In this document: positions 18,050 to 26,677 of the stretch, piece after piece
Layout of the letters: each line of letters opens with the position of its first letter
How positions within the stretch are numbered: the first letter of the stretch is position 1
Assembly (NCBI GenBank): GCA_023439045.1
Contig: JAEXOY010000018.1
Span: forward strand, 186,001 to 250,000
DNA length: 64,000 nucleotides
Reading direction: 5' to 3'
From: Bacillota bacterium
GTDB lineage: Bacteria > Bacillota > Clostridia > Acetivibrionales > DSM-1351
Notes under the pieces: model-generated
The model's input: the letters and a program-made list of their open reading frames with translations, nothing else
Databases searched by the model: none
Told to the model about the DNA's origin: nothing
Position numbers and translations under genes: made by a program

Positions 18050-20245
18050 CTAACCCCTTATAAGCTTAAGGATTTTGGTCTCCATGTTTATTAAGGCTTC
18101 TTTTTCTGATATTTCACCCGATAATACGCGGGCAATTTCCTTTGGAATAATACTTGTATAAATGTTGTTTTTCAATCTGCTTTGGTGTGATATCTCAGGA
18201 GTAAATCGTTTTCTGCTTTGCTTATAGCTTTTTAGTACTATAGCTTTCCACGGTTCTAGGTTCTGTAAATCTGTACGCGTATAAAATTCCTTCCTTAGTG
18301 TAGACCCTCCCAATAACGGAAGAGGAATGGTATTTTGGTTTCCGCATGCCCACATCAAAAAAGCTTCGGTTTCTTTTAAATTTTTTCCATACTTATTGAT
18401 GCCAAGACTCCACCCACCCAGAACAGGAGTACCTCCGGGAATCAACGCATAACCGATATTTCCAGCAATTTTTGAACTAGTATAATTGTTTATGTCCCCT
18501 GCATCAGAATCGTATAATACTGTCATTGCATACTCACCTGTCTTAAATTCTGATACCATATCATTCCATGAGTTTGATTTTTTTGCTGAAGTATATTTAT
18601 AGCTATTTATATGATTCTTTAACGCAACCTCTGAATTACTATTATTTATAATTACATTACCACTGTCATCAAATATATCACTGCCATATGACCACAAATG
18701 ATTTAAAAAACTGATTGCTGTAAAAACATTTTCGCCACTGACCAAAGCGGCACCGTAGTTAACTGGAGAGGAGGCATTTATACTTTTTGTAAAGAACTCA
18801 GCTATCAAGTTAAACTGCGCCCATGTGGATGGAGGCGTTAATTCTTGCCCTGTTGATCTTTTGAATCTTCTTTTTATGGTAGGTTCCTCAAATAAATCCT
18901 TTTGGTAAAGCATTATTTGAGCACCTGATGTGAATGGGAAAGCGTAAAGAGAGTGTGCGTACATTGCATACCCTTCTAATATTCCATCTATAAATCCAGC
19001 GAAAAACTCCTTGTTGGACTGCCTTAGATTATCCAAGTTTAGAATATATCCACTCTCTACAATACCTTCTAGCCATGTAATATCCATCATGAAACCATCA
19101 TAATAATCTGATTTATTCTGAGCTTCTTTATAAAGAAGTTCTTCTAATTCAGAATATGAGAGAAGGTCAAAGATTATTTTATTTCCGCTTTCGTTTTCAT
19201 ACACTTTAGAAATCATTATTAGGCTGCGTGATGATTGCGAATCAAACATAGCAAAGCGTAAACAGGCATTAGTTTTATCTATCCCATATTTCATAGACGC
19301 TATGTTATCACACTCAGCTGATACAACAGTTGTAATAGGTTCATGAATAGAAGGGTTTACAATTGCTTCAAGCAATTGCTGGACAGCTTTTTTGGCTATC
19401 TTTCTTTGAGAAACAGAAATCTGTTCTTCAAAATCATTTACATCTTCAATCCAGCTGCTTTCTTTGATTACTATAATAGAGATATCTTTAAGTGCAAGCG
19501 TATCTATTGCCTTTTTTATACCTTGAGCTATCAGATAATTACCCGCAACAACTGCATTAATATTGGGGTTGTCCAAATACAGCTCAAAAAAAGCCTGAAA
19601 GCCTCTTTCTTTATTGCAATCCACAATTTTAACATAATTATTTGCTTTATAGTACTTATTGTATATACTTAACAGTCCGCCGTCATACAATAAATCAGAT
19701 TCCATTATTAGTCCAATATCGGTTAACCCTTTGGTATAAAGCCTCTTTATAGCTTTTTCAAAGGCTTCTGAATAATCAATTATTAATCTGTCTCCTGTAT
19801 AATCCTGACCACTTGACCTTGTTATAAGAATAAAGGGCTGTGAGTCACTTACACTTGAACAAGATTTTTTACAGGTTGAAGAATAGAGAATTATACCATC
19901 AACCCTTTGCTCAATACATCGGGATATACTTTTCTTTTCGAGCAGGTTATTATTCTGACTGAATTTAAGTAATATGCTGTATCCTTTAGAGAGCAAAAAT
20001 TCTTCTGCTTCTTTTACAAATTCAGAGTACTCTGGCTGAATAATATTAGGAACAATAACTCCTATTAATGAACTCTTTGTATTTTTAAGATTTCTGGCAT
20101 TGGCGTCAGGATGGTAAGCTAACTCTTCCATTGCTTTCTCAACCCTAGCGATTAATTGTTCATTATCGGTTTTACCGTTAAGCACATTAGATACTGTTCC
20201 GATTGAAACGTTTGCTAGCTTTGCGACTTCTTTAATGGTTGCCAA
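18050..20245 (-). CDS. LacI-family repressor fused to an extracellular-type solute-binding domain
   Basis: This 731-residue protein is about twice normal LacI length. Residues 1-55 are a canonical LacI helix-turn-helix and hinge (TIKEVAKLANVSIGTVSNVL, then ARNLKNTKSSLIGVIVPNI). Residues ~60-315 form the usual periplasmic-binding-like sensor. From about residue 325 to the end it continues with a second domain resembling type 1 ABC sugar-binding proteins (SGYILNLDNL, YAFPFTSGAQIMLYQKDLF, TPPSTWAQFNLIAEFF, GGWSLGINKYGK). There is no signal peptide, so this binding domain would be cytoplasmic and could act as a second ligand sensor. It probably controls the neighbouring DUF4432/UroD-like operon. 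The fusion is a real single frame with no interruption. Confidence 0.88.
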   Translation of the reverse strand: MATIKEVAKLANVSIGTVSNVLNGKTDNEQLIARVEKAMEELAYHPDANARNLKNTKSSLIGVIVPNIIQPEYSEFVKEAEEFLLSKGYSILLKFSQNNNLLEKKSISRCIEQRVDGIILYSSTCKKSCSSVSDSQPFILITRSSGQDYTGDRLIIDYSEAFEKAIKRLYTKGLTDIGLIMESDLLYDGGLLSIYNKYYKANNYVKIVDCNKERGFQAFFELYLDNPNINAVVAGNYLIAQGIKKAIDTLALKDISIIVIKESSWIEDVNDFEEQISVSQRKIAKKAVQQLLEAIVNPSIHEPITTVVSAECDNIASMKYGIDKTNACLRFAMFDSQSSRSLIMISKVYENESGNKIIFDLLSYSELEELLYKEAQNKSDYYDGFMMDITWLEGIVESGYILNLDNLRQSNKEFFAGFIDGILEGYAMYAHSLYAFPFTSGAQIMLYQKDLFEEPTIKRRFKRSTGQELTPPSTWAQFNLIAEFFTKSINASSPVNYGAALVSGENVFTAISFLNHLWSYGSDIFDDSGNVIINNSNSEVALKNHINSYKYTSAKKSNSWNDMVSEFKTGEYAMTVLYDSDAGDINNYTSSKIAGNIGYALIPGGTPVLGGWSLGINKYGKNLKETEAFLMWACGNQNTIPLPLLGGSTLRKEFYTRTDLQNLEPWKAIVLKSYKQSRKRFTPEISHQSRLKNNIYTSIIPKEIARVLSGEISEKEALINMETKILKLIRG

Positions 20246-20262
20246 GAAACCTTACCTCCTCG

Positions 20263-20366
20263 ATATAGACTGTATATTCATATGATTTTATCATATAGAC
20301 AGTATATTATAGGGATTCTATCATATAGACTGTATATTGATATGGATTCTATCATATAGATATCTA
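20263..20366. promoter_or_regulatory. Phased 30-31 bp repeat array upstream of the LacI-fusion gene (possible operator)
   Basis: ATATAGACTGTATATT or a one-base variant occurs at 20263, 20293 and 20323, with a truncated fourth copy (ATATAGATAT) at 20354. The spacing of 30-31 bases is close to three helical turns, and each core has ATATA...TATAT dyad ends. It lies between the start of the LacI-fusion gene (20245) and the 3' end of the UroD-like gene. Autoregulatory operators are one reading; a simple tandem repeat like others in this window is the alternative. Confidence 0.5.
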
Positions 20367-20386
20367 ATTCACAATGTTTTCATTCT

Positions 20387-21640
20387 TTATCCATTGTATT
20401 TTTTTATTGCAGCTACCATTGCTACTACGTTTTCAATAGGTACACCCGGCTGAATATTGTGAATTGTATTAAATACAAAGCCACCATTTTTTCCAAACAG
20501 CTTACAACATTCCAATACCTCGTCATAAACTTGCTTTGGAGTTCCAAACGGCAGTGTTTTTTGGGTATCAACTCCGCCTCCCCAGAAGGTAATGTTATCG
20601 CCATAGGAAGCCTTAAGCAGCTTTTTATCCATATTCTTGGCTGTCCACTGTACTGGGTTTAAAATGTCAAAGCCAGCATTAATTAGCTCAGGTACAAGCT
20701 TATATATACTGCCGCAGCAATGCTTAAAGGTTTTCCAGGTAGTATTTACATGTATCCAGTCGTTTACTCTTTTATAATAAGGTGCGTAAACCTGAGTAAA
20801 CACCTCATTTGAGCAAAACGGACCATTCTGTGTACCGAAATCTGTTCCACATATGTATGCTACCTGAACTGTTTCACCCAAAGCATCATGCATTTTCTTT
20901 AAATTTTCCAACGCATAATGTAGTTGGTATTCAAATATTTCGTGCAAAATCTCAGGTCTAGATACAATAGAAACATACCACTCTGTAATATCTCTAAGCC
21001 CTTTTGGCTGTTTCAGCTGAGGCCCGGGCACTAACGCAATATCACCAAAAGCAGTACCCCCGAGATTACCCATTACAACATCTCCGGTGTTTTCAAATAA
21101 TGTTCTTTGAGCCTTTAGCCAAGCAAGATCCTCATCGGATATTGGTCCAAATTCCTCAAAATTATCCTTAACATCGTATTGGTCTTCGTCAAAATCAGGA
21201 GCACGATTGATACTGTCAAAATATACCCCGTTCTTTGGCATGCAGCCCGCAGGTGGGTATGAAGTGTCTCCGCAGGAATAAATGAAGGTATTTCCTTTGT
21301 CATCCATACTGGTAACAAAGTCTTCAGCGACCAGAACGTCCTGTCCCCATGGGGTTCTCCACTCCTTAAACTTATCCTTCTGTTTAAAACCAAACATTGT
21401 ACCTGCACTCCATAGGGGAGTGGTCTGTATCCCCATTGCCTCTTTCAAATCGTCTTCAACATGAGCCAGCATTTGTACAGGCTCTAATATTTTGATAGGT
21501 TTCTTCTCCAAACCGTAGTATTCTCTCAAGCCTTCTGCAACTTTACAGTGAATACCTGTTGTTGGCATACCACCTATATCTAAAAGTATTGGTCCTTCAA
21601 TATGATTGACTGCAAGCTTTAGTTTCTCTTTTCCTGTCAT
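20387..21640 (-). CDS. Uroporphyrinogen decarboxylase-like (MtaA/CmuA superfamily) protein
   Basis: This 417-residue protein has the UroD-like TIM-barrel fold used both for true uroporphyrinogen decarboxylase and for corrinoid methyltransferases of the MtaA/CmuA type. Supporting text is the N-terminal LAVNHIEGPILLDIGG, the later FKHCCGSIYKLVPELINAGFDILNPVQ (the His-Cys region that binds zinc in methyltransferases) and FWGGGVDTQKTLPFGTPKQVYDE near the C-terminus. It is not a heme-pathway HemE: no heme genes lie nearby and the neighbours are sugar-type. It follows the DUF4432 gene by about 85 bases on the same strand. AAGGAGAAC precedes the start. Substrate unknown. Confidence 0.82.
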   Translation of the reverse strand: MTGKEKLKLAVNHIEGPILLDIGGMPTTGIHCKVAEGLREYYGLEKKPIKILEPVQMLAHVEDDLKEAMGIQTTPLWSAGTMFGFKQKDKFKEWRTPWGQDVLVAEDFVTSMDDKGNTFIYSCGDTSYPPAGCMPKNGVYFDSINRAPDFDEDQYDVKDNFEEFGPISDEDLAWLKAQRTLFENTGDVVMGNLGGTAFGDIALVPGPQLKQPKGLRDITEWYVSIVSRPEILHEIFEYQLHYALENLKKMHDALGETVQVAYICGTDFGTQNGPFCSNEVFTQVYAPYYKRVNDWIHVNTTWKTFKHCCGSIYKLVPELINAGFDILNPVQWTAKNMDKKLLKASYGDNITFWGGGVDTQKTLPFGTPKQVYDEVLECCKLFGKNGGFVFNTIHNIQPGVPIENVVAMVAAIKKYNG

Positions 21641-21726
21641 AACGGTTCTCCTTTATAGACGTGTACTTGTACGTAGTTTATCGATAATAATCTATGGCAA
21701 AGACTTCTTTAATCGCTAGCATGAAA

Positions 21727-22884
21727 TTATCTAGTATTAGTTAATTTATCAATTTCGCGACAGGTCTCCTCATATTGCTCACTACCATCAAGTATCTCAA
21801 ATTCAATTAAGATTTCCTCTCTTTCAAATGGTTGAATAGTATGTATGTCGTTACCTTCATATGCCCTGCCATATACATTGGAGTTAGTTGGCTCTAGTCC
21901 CATAACATAATCTCCGGATGCAATGGATTTCCATTGTACAAATTTGGGTAAATATCGCTTGTTGAATTTTATTTTGATCCCGATATTTCTTTTAAGATTA
22001 TACAGGCAGGCAAAGGTATCTCCGTTTTCATAAGCTGCTAGGTCATGAAGGTATACTCTTTCTGGCTCATTATCTATAGGTTGCTCCATGATATTCCACT
22101 TATCAGCATCCTTTTGGGCTGCTTTATCGCGAGGTGTTACTTGTGTAGTAGGCAATAATACAACTGTATTTTCATCTAGTAGAGGATATCCGAAGTTGAA
22201 ATGGTAAAGAAGCATCATGGGTTCTGCTCTAAAACTAATATTTTCAATTGTATCAGTAATAGTAATCTTATTTTCACCGTATACTGTTGAAATCTTACGC
22301 TTCAAGGTTAAATTCTTTCCGAAAATCTCTGCCTCTCTCATTTCTCCAGAAATTGAAAGCACATACCTGTCGTGCTGCCATTCGCAATTGCTGCTAACAT
22401 GCTCTGCTGGAGCAGATCGGATTCTGCCATGCATGGGGTAATGTTTGCTGTTTTCTTCACAGGGGAGGCAAGTGTTTTCTAAACCACAGGTAAAGAACAA
22501 TCCACCCATTAAGCTCTTAGTTCCTTCTTCGCCATGAGTATCATAATCAGCACGTCCTATTAAACCCTGCTTTGCAAGAAAATTAATATTCATTCCCTTA
22601 TAGGTGAAATCAATTATATCAAGGCATTTGTCTGCGGCTACTTGAAATCTCAAGTCTCCATTTTTCACATCAAATGCTTTTATTCCACGTGCTCTTCCTT
22701 CTGCGAAAGTGAAGGGGCGCACAAATGCTACCTGCTGCATGCTCCCAACATATTTGTAGAGGTTTTGCTTCGGAAAACCTTGCTTCGAGCTTAGTGCCAA
22801 GCTTGGGTAGGTGCTAAGGGCCGTATTGCATACTTCGGTTTGATCGGAGTTTTGTACGGTAATCGGACTTTGAGTAATCTTCAT
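21727..22884 (-). CDS. Aldose 1-epimerase-like protein (DUF4432 family)
   Basis: This 385-residue cytoplasmic protein resembles the galactose mutarotase-like DUF4432 group. The beta-sandwich signature includes FQVAADKCLDIIDFTYKGMNI, GGLFFTCGLENTC, PMHGRIRSAPAEH (with the conserved HGR motif), MLLYHFNFGYPLL and MGLEPTN. Members are thought to interconvert sugar anomers or related ligands. It is the promoter-proximal gene of a two-gene operon with the UroD-like gene; TAGGAGGAAAAC lies before the start. The LacI-fusion gene just beyond, and operator-like sites upstream, suggest sugar-responsive control. Confidence 0.85.
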   Translation of the reverse strand: MKITQSPITVQNSDQTEVCNTALSTYPSLALSSKQGFPKQNLYKYVGSMQQVAFVRPFTFAEGRARGIKAFDVKNGDLRFQVAADKCLDIIDFTYKGMNINFLAKQGLIGRADYDTHGEEGTKSLMGGLFFTCGLENTCLPCEENSKHYPMHGRIRSAPAEHVSSNCEWQHDRYVLSISGEMREAEIFGKNLTLKRKISTVYGENKITITDTIENISFRAEPMMLLYHFNFGYPLLDENTVVLLPTTQVTPRDKAAQKDADKWNIMEQPIDNEPERVYLHDLAAYENGDTFACLYNLKRNIGIKIKFNKRYLPKFVQWKSIASGDYVMGLEPTNSNVYGRAYEGNDIHTIQPFEREEILIEFEILDGSEQYEETCREIDKLTNTR

Positions 22885-23484
22885 GTTTTCCTCCTAATAT
22901 ATTCTTCCTTATTGCTATGCTGTGAAATGTCTCGGAAGATAAATTGTTTTCTTCCTTGTTGAGATGTTGTGAAATGTTTATCTAGATTGCGAATTATTTC
23001 TTTTTGCATTACAGTAAAGATCTTGGGAGACAACTTATTTCCATGTTTGCTGAGTTGTCCTGGAGTTTGGTAGACAACGTATTTTCCCCTTTATTCGGTT
23101 ATTGTGAAACGTTTCATGAAATATACACATATAGTACCACATTGAAGTTTAATATTCAATATTAAAAGTTTAGATATGCCTAAAATAGTTTGGATGAGCT
23201 TAAGAGCAATCGGATGTTAGTGACTTCAAATATGTTTATTTTTTTATAATATTGAATTAGTATTATGAGATTTGTAGTTGTAGTATGTGTTGGTCTAAGG
23301 TTGGTATTGATTTTGAGATGACTTAGTAATAAAGATAATTTCTGGCTGCTGCGTAATCTAAAAGGTTATTATTAGATTTTGCAATACATTTAATATATTT
23401 AATGCAATAATAAGATAGTTTGTGGTACATTAATATTTATATAGAAAGAGTTGGATTGCAAAAAGTTGGTAAAAGGAGCCATAC
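22885..23484. other. 600-base divergent regulatory spacer upstream of DUF4432 operon and rlmD
   Basis: No gene is supported here. The left part holds operator-like TGTGAAATGT copies and a perfect palindrome (listed separately), interspersed with degenerate repeats of CTTCCTTRTTG and GGTAGACAAC/GGGAGACAAC type. The right part, 23120-23460, is AT-rich with no recognisable element other than presumed rlmD promoter sequence; AAAAGGAG lies before the rlmD start. Confidence 0.5.
22921..23116. promoter_or_regulatory. Candidate LacI-type operator sites for the DUF4432/UroD-like operon
   Basis: A perfect 12-base palindrome TGAAACGTTTCA lies at 23105-23116, preceded by TTG. Related half-preserved sites TGTGAAATGTCTC at 22921 and TGTGAAATGTTTA at 22968-22980 lie closer to the gene start at 22884. 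The shared TGTGAAAYGT core, three copies, and location in the operon's upstream region fit binding by the neighbouring LacI-fusion protein. The spacing of the palindrome differs from the standard CcpA cre box. Confidence 0.5.
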
Positions 23485-24864
23485 ATGCTTAATAAAAATC
23501 AAAAATATACAATTGAAATAACAGGCCTGACCCATGAGGGTCAGGGTGTAGGTAATATAGATGGGTTTGTAGTATTTGTTGACGGGGCGCTACCGGAGGA
23601 AACGGTTGAGGTTCTTATAATTAAGGTTACCAAGAGCTATGCAGTGGGCAAGCTGTTGGAGATAAAAAGGCCTTCTGCTCATAGAGTGGAGCCGTTCTGC
23701 AAAGTTTACAAAAGGTGCGGGGGATGCTCAATGCAACACTTGGATTATGAGGAGCAGCTTAAGTCCAAGGCAGATGTTATAGTGCAGAACCTGAGAAGGT
23801 TGGGCGGTATTAATATGGACAAGGTTAAGGTGCATCCAGCTATCGGCATGGAGCAGCCTTTTCAATATAGGAACAAGGTGCAGTACCCGGTGGGGATGCA
23901 GAACGGCGAGGTGAAAATTGGATTTTTCGCCAACAGGTCGCACGATATTATTGATAGTGATGAGTGCGAAATCCAGCCAGCTGAAAGCAATTCTATAAGA
24001 GAAATTGTAAGGAACTTTGCTCAGAAAAATAGTATTTCAATATATGATGAAGCCTCAGGTAAGGGGCTATTGAGACATGTAATGGTGAGAAAAGGCTTTA
24101 CCACAAATGAGCTAATGGTGGTGCTGGTACTCAATGGTAGAAAGCTTCCTAATGCGCCAGATTTGGTCAGTCAACTAACACAAGCCTTTAGCACTATAAA
24201 GAGCATTTATATTAATGTAAATACAAAGAAGACAAATATTATCCTAGGCAATGAGAGTATACTGCTCTTTGGTCAGAAATATATTAGCGATTACATTGGT
24301 AAATACAAGTTTAATATATCCCCGTTGTCGTTCTTTCAGGTCAACCCAATACAAACTGAGAAGCTATATAGTAAAGCGCTAGAGTTTTCAGCGTTGACAG
24401 GTGGGGAAAATGTTTTTGACCTATACTGTGGGATAGGAACTATTTCTCTGTTTTTATCTGAAAAGGCTGAGAAGGTAATAGGGGTAGAGGTTGTACCTGA
24501 GGCGATTGCTGACGCCAAGGAGAACGCTAAAATAAACGGCGTAGAAAACGCAGAGTTCTATGTTGGAGAGGCTGAAAAGGTAATACCAGAGCTTTATAAT
24601 AAGGGCGTACGTGCTGACGTAGTGGTAGTAGATCCTCCGAGAAAGGGCTGCGATCAAGTGCTTCTAGACATATTGGTAGAAATGAAGCCAGAGCGCATTG
24701 TATATGTAAGCTGTAACCCTGCAACTCTTGCTAGAGACGTGGGCTTCTTGTCCAAGAACGGATTTGAATTGAAAGAGGTTCAGGGGGTGGATATGTTTCC
24801 GTGGACATGCCATGTGGAGACGGTAGTTCTGATGACAAGATGTGGTTCGGAGGATAAGAAGTAG
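23485..24864 (+). CDS. rlmD: 23S rRNA (uracil-C5)-methyltransferase
   Basis: This 459-residue SAM-dependent enzyme methylates a uracil in 23S rRNA (RumA/TrmA family; U1939-type by homology, but clostridia often carry several paralogs of differing specificity). The N-terminal TRAM domain spans about residues 1-60. A 4Fe-4S ligand set includes C72, C78 and C81 in CKVYKRCGGC. The SAM site is FDLYCGIGTISLFL, followed by VVVDPPRKGC and the catalytic-cysteine motif VSCNPATLARDV. The C-terminus CHVETVVLMTR is typical. The 3' end recurs twice downstream in the window, marking it as a likely insertion target. Confidence 0.95.
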   Translation: MLNKNQKYTIEITGLTHEGQGVGNIDGFVVFVDGALPEETVEVLIIKVTKSYAVGKLLEIKRPSAHRVEPFCKVYKRCGGCSMQHLDYEEQLKSKADVIVQNLRRLGGINMDKVKVHPAIGMEQPFQYRNKVQYPVGMQNGEVKIGFFANRSHDIIDSDECEIQPAESNSIREIVRNFAQKNSISIYDEASGKGLLRHVMVRKGFTTNELMVVLVLNGRKLPNAPDLVSQLTQAFSTIKSIYINVNTKKTNIILGNESILLFGQKYISDYIGKYKFNISPLSFFQVNPIQTEKLYSKALEFSALTGGENVFDLYCGIGTISLFLSEKAEKVIGVEVVPEAIADAKENAKINGVENAEFYVGEAEKVIPELYNKGVRADVVVVDPPRKGCDQVLLDILVEMKPERIVYVSCNPATLARDVGFLSKNGFELKEVQGVDMFPWTCHVETVVLMTRCGSEDKK

Positions 24865-24886
24865 GGATCTACCACAACATGTAGTG
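24810..24886 (+). repeat. rlmD 3'-end repeat, copy A (in the intact gene); putative attachment site
   Basis: This covers the last ~18 rlmD codons, the stop at 24862-24864 and a following imperfect hairpin (CACaacatgtaGTG type). Bases 24817-24866 match 32434-32483 at 49 of 50 positions, and a diverged version is at 60821-60900. Restoration of a gene's 3' end is the classic footprint of site-specific insertion. Confidence 0.8.
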
Positions 24887-24913
24887 TTTTGAAGTGATTT
24901 TGGGGCGGAAATT

Positions 24914-24935
24914 GAGCAAAAAAATGCTCTTTTTT
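24914..24935 (+). terminator. Terminator after rlmD
   Basis: GAGCA (24914-24918) pairs with TGCTC (24925-24929), followed by six T. An outer GGGGC/GCCCC pair at 24902 and 24936 extends the stem. Confidence 0.85.
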
Positions 24936-24944
24936 GCCCCTTAA

Positions 24945-25490
24945 AAGTTCGGGGTCTTTTGCCGGTCTTCGCAGTGTTGGTAAGGCCATTGACTACGCTG
25001 ATTGAAAGCTTCACTCCAAATTCAACATCTGCATTGGTTTTACCTCTTACGATAGGCCTGAAAAAGGGCATGTGAAGACTAACAATTCTATCTTGAATTT
25101 TGTGCTCTTTGCATAGTACATACTCCTTTGCTGACGAAATCACTGGACAAAAAGGTTTTGGTATTGTTTTGGTTTTAGCAGTGTCAGGCTACTCTTTTTT
25201 TGAAAGTCTTTCTATGATTGTCAAACGGATCGTCAATTCGGTGATGTTGGTGCTCCGTTCCCGTAGAAATATGTTCATCCAGTTATGCTGGGAGAACCTT
25301 GCCCCACCACTTCCCACAAACGGCGTCTCTGAGTTTTTCGATAGTGGGTTGACCATTTGGATAACGAATTTTCATGTATGCAATCTCCTTGCTTAATGCG
25401 GATACCTTTTCTCCATAGTCGACGTTTCCCTTGATACATCTCGGTTAGATACTGTATCGAATTGTTTCATCTTGAACACCCTATCACTCT
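24945..25490 (-). pseudogene. Remnant of an IS1182/IS5-type DDE transposase
   Basis: Read on the minus strand, about 25150-25000 encodes a clear transposase core: IQDRIVSLHMPFFRPIVRGK followed by DVEFGVKLSISVVNG, the RIVSxxQPxxRPIVRGK region of these enzymes. Just upstream but in another frame is LLKPKQYQNLFV, matching the segment that normally precedes it, so at least one frameshift is present. Several stops interrupt the earlier part to about 25480, and the 3' part after VVNG is not recognisable, suggesting deletion. No terminal inverted repeats were identified. It lies just inside the sugar module, next to repeat copy A. Confidence 0.75.
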
Positions 25491-25704
25491 TTATTGTACG
25501 GATATTCAATTTATCTGCGAGTCTGAGTTTGGATACTTACTGGAATAGACTGCTTTGCCGCCCTGTGGGGGTATGTTTGATGGGTTGAAATTAATTTCTG
25601 TTAACACTTGCTTGAAACATATTTACTCTAATGAATATAGATGTTAACATAATATTGAACATAATTATATTTATTGAACATTTGTTCAAAAGGGGAGAAG
25701 TCTT
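25491..25704 (+). promoter_or_regulatory. Promoter/operator region of the SorC-controlled sugar operon
   Basis: An inverted repeat TTGAACA-TT-TGTTCAA lies at 25674-25689, directly before the ribosome site, with another TTGAACA half-site at 25655-25661 and a TGTTAACA at 25642. Starts of the two TTGAACA copies are 19 bases apart. These are good candidates for binding of the SorC-type regulator encoded next. AAAGGGGAGAAG at 25689-25700 is the ribosome site. Confidence 0.6.
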
Positions 25705-26646
25705 ATGGCGATTACAGATAATATGAGAATGACTCTTAAGGTCTGCCGACTATATTACGAAGATAATCTCAGCCAGAAAGAAATTTCTGCACAACTCGGG
25801 ATTTCCCGCCCTCAAATCAGCAGAATGCTGACCAATGCGCGAAATAACAATTTAGTGTCAATCAAGATAAATAATCCATTTTTAGATGAAACAAATCTCG
25901 AACACCTTCTTATTGAAAGGTATCACCTGAAGGATGCCCTTGTACTCAACACGATTAATCATAATGAAGAGGGCGGCATGATTGAAGAATTCGGACGGAT
26001 GGCAGCAGGCTGTATAGACGGGTATATCATGGATAATAGCTGTGTAGGCGTGATGAGCGGTCAAACACTAAGCAGTATGGTACGGTCCATCAGGCATCTT
26101 AGCCGCAGAGGCCTGGAGTTGGTCTCTTTGGTCGGTGGCATAGGCTCAACCAGCGTTAAGTGGCATGCCAATGTCATTGCACAACAGATGGCAGAATGCT
26201 CAGGAGGCAGTTGTTATATTCTGAATGCGCCTGTTATTGTACAAAGCAAACAATCACGTGACATGCTGGTCAGTGAACCGGAGATTGCATCAGTGCTTCA
26301 GAAGGGCTTGAAATGCGATGTTGCAATCGTAGGAATCGGACAGCTCAACATGAATTCGACAACTGTTCAGGCAGGTGCATTGAATGCTGAAGATATGGAA
26401 CGGCTAAAGGCAGCAGGTGCGGTTGCTTCAGTATGTACATCCTATCTGGACGCTTCAGGAAAAATCATTAATACGGAACTCGAAGAACGGTCTATCGGAC
26501 TGACACTCGAGCAGCTCAAAAGGTGCCGAACTATAGCGCTGGCAATTGGAGAAAATAAGGTGGAATCAATTAAAGCGGCATTATCGAGCGGCTACATTGA
26601 CGTGTTTATCACCAATCTGGATACCGCCCGTTTAATAGCAAAATAA
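25705..26646 (+). CDS. SorC/DeoR-type sugar-binding transcriptional regulator
   Basis: This 313-residue regulator has an N-terminal helix-turn-helix (about residues 18-45: LYYEDNLSQKEISAQLGIS, RPQISRMLTNARNNNLV) and a C-terminal effector-binding domain of SorC type: GRMAAGCIDGYI, VGVMSGQTLSSMVRS, LELVSLVGGIGS, CDVAIVGIGQL and a final RTIALAIGENK. Such proteins sense phosphorylated sugars. It is the first gene of the module and lies 31 bases upstream of the transporter genes, so it probably autoregulates and controls the whole operon through the TTGAACA sites. Confidence 0.92.
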   Translation: MAITDNMRMTLKVCRLYYEDNLSQKEISAQLGISRPQISRMLTNARNNNLVSIKINNPFLDETNLEHLLIERYHLKDALVLNTINHNEEGGMIEEFGRMAAGCIDGYIMDNSCVGVMSGQTLSSMVRSIRHLSRRGLELVSLVGGIGSTSVKWHANVIAQQMAECSGGSCYILNAPVIVQSKQSRDMLVSEPEIASVLQKGLKCDVAIVGIGQLNMNSTTVQAGALNAEDMERLKAAGAVASVCTSYLDASGKIINTELEERSIGLTLEQLKRCRTIALAIGENKVESIKAALSSGYIDVFITNLDTARLIAK

Positions 26647-26677
26647 AAAATCATATTAAAAAACAGGAGGGAAAGAA

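Noticed and set aside
20387..21640. Heme-pathway uroporphyrinogen decarboxylase (hemE)
   Set aside because: The His/Cys-containing C-terminal region and sugar-type neighbours fit the MtaA/CmuA branch, and no heme genes lie nearby.
23100..23120. Palindrome as a CcpA cre box
   Set aside because: The cre consensus needs a 14-base TGNNANCGNTNNCA spacing; TGAAACGTTTCA is 12 bases, so a different LacI-family protein fits better.
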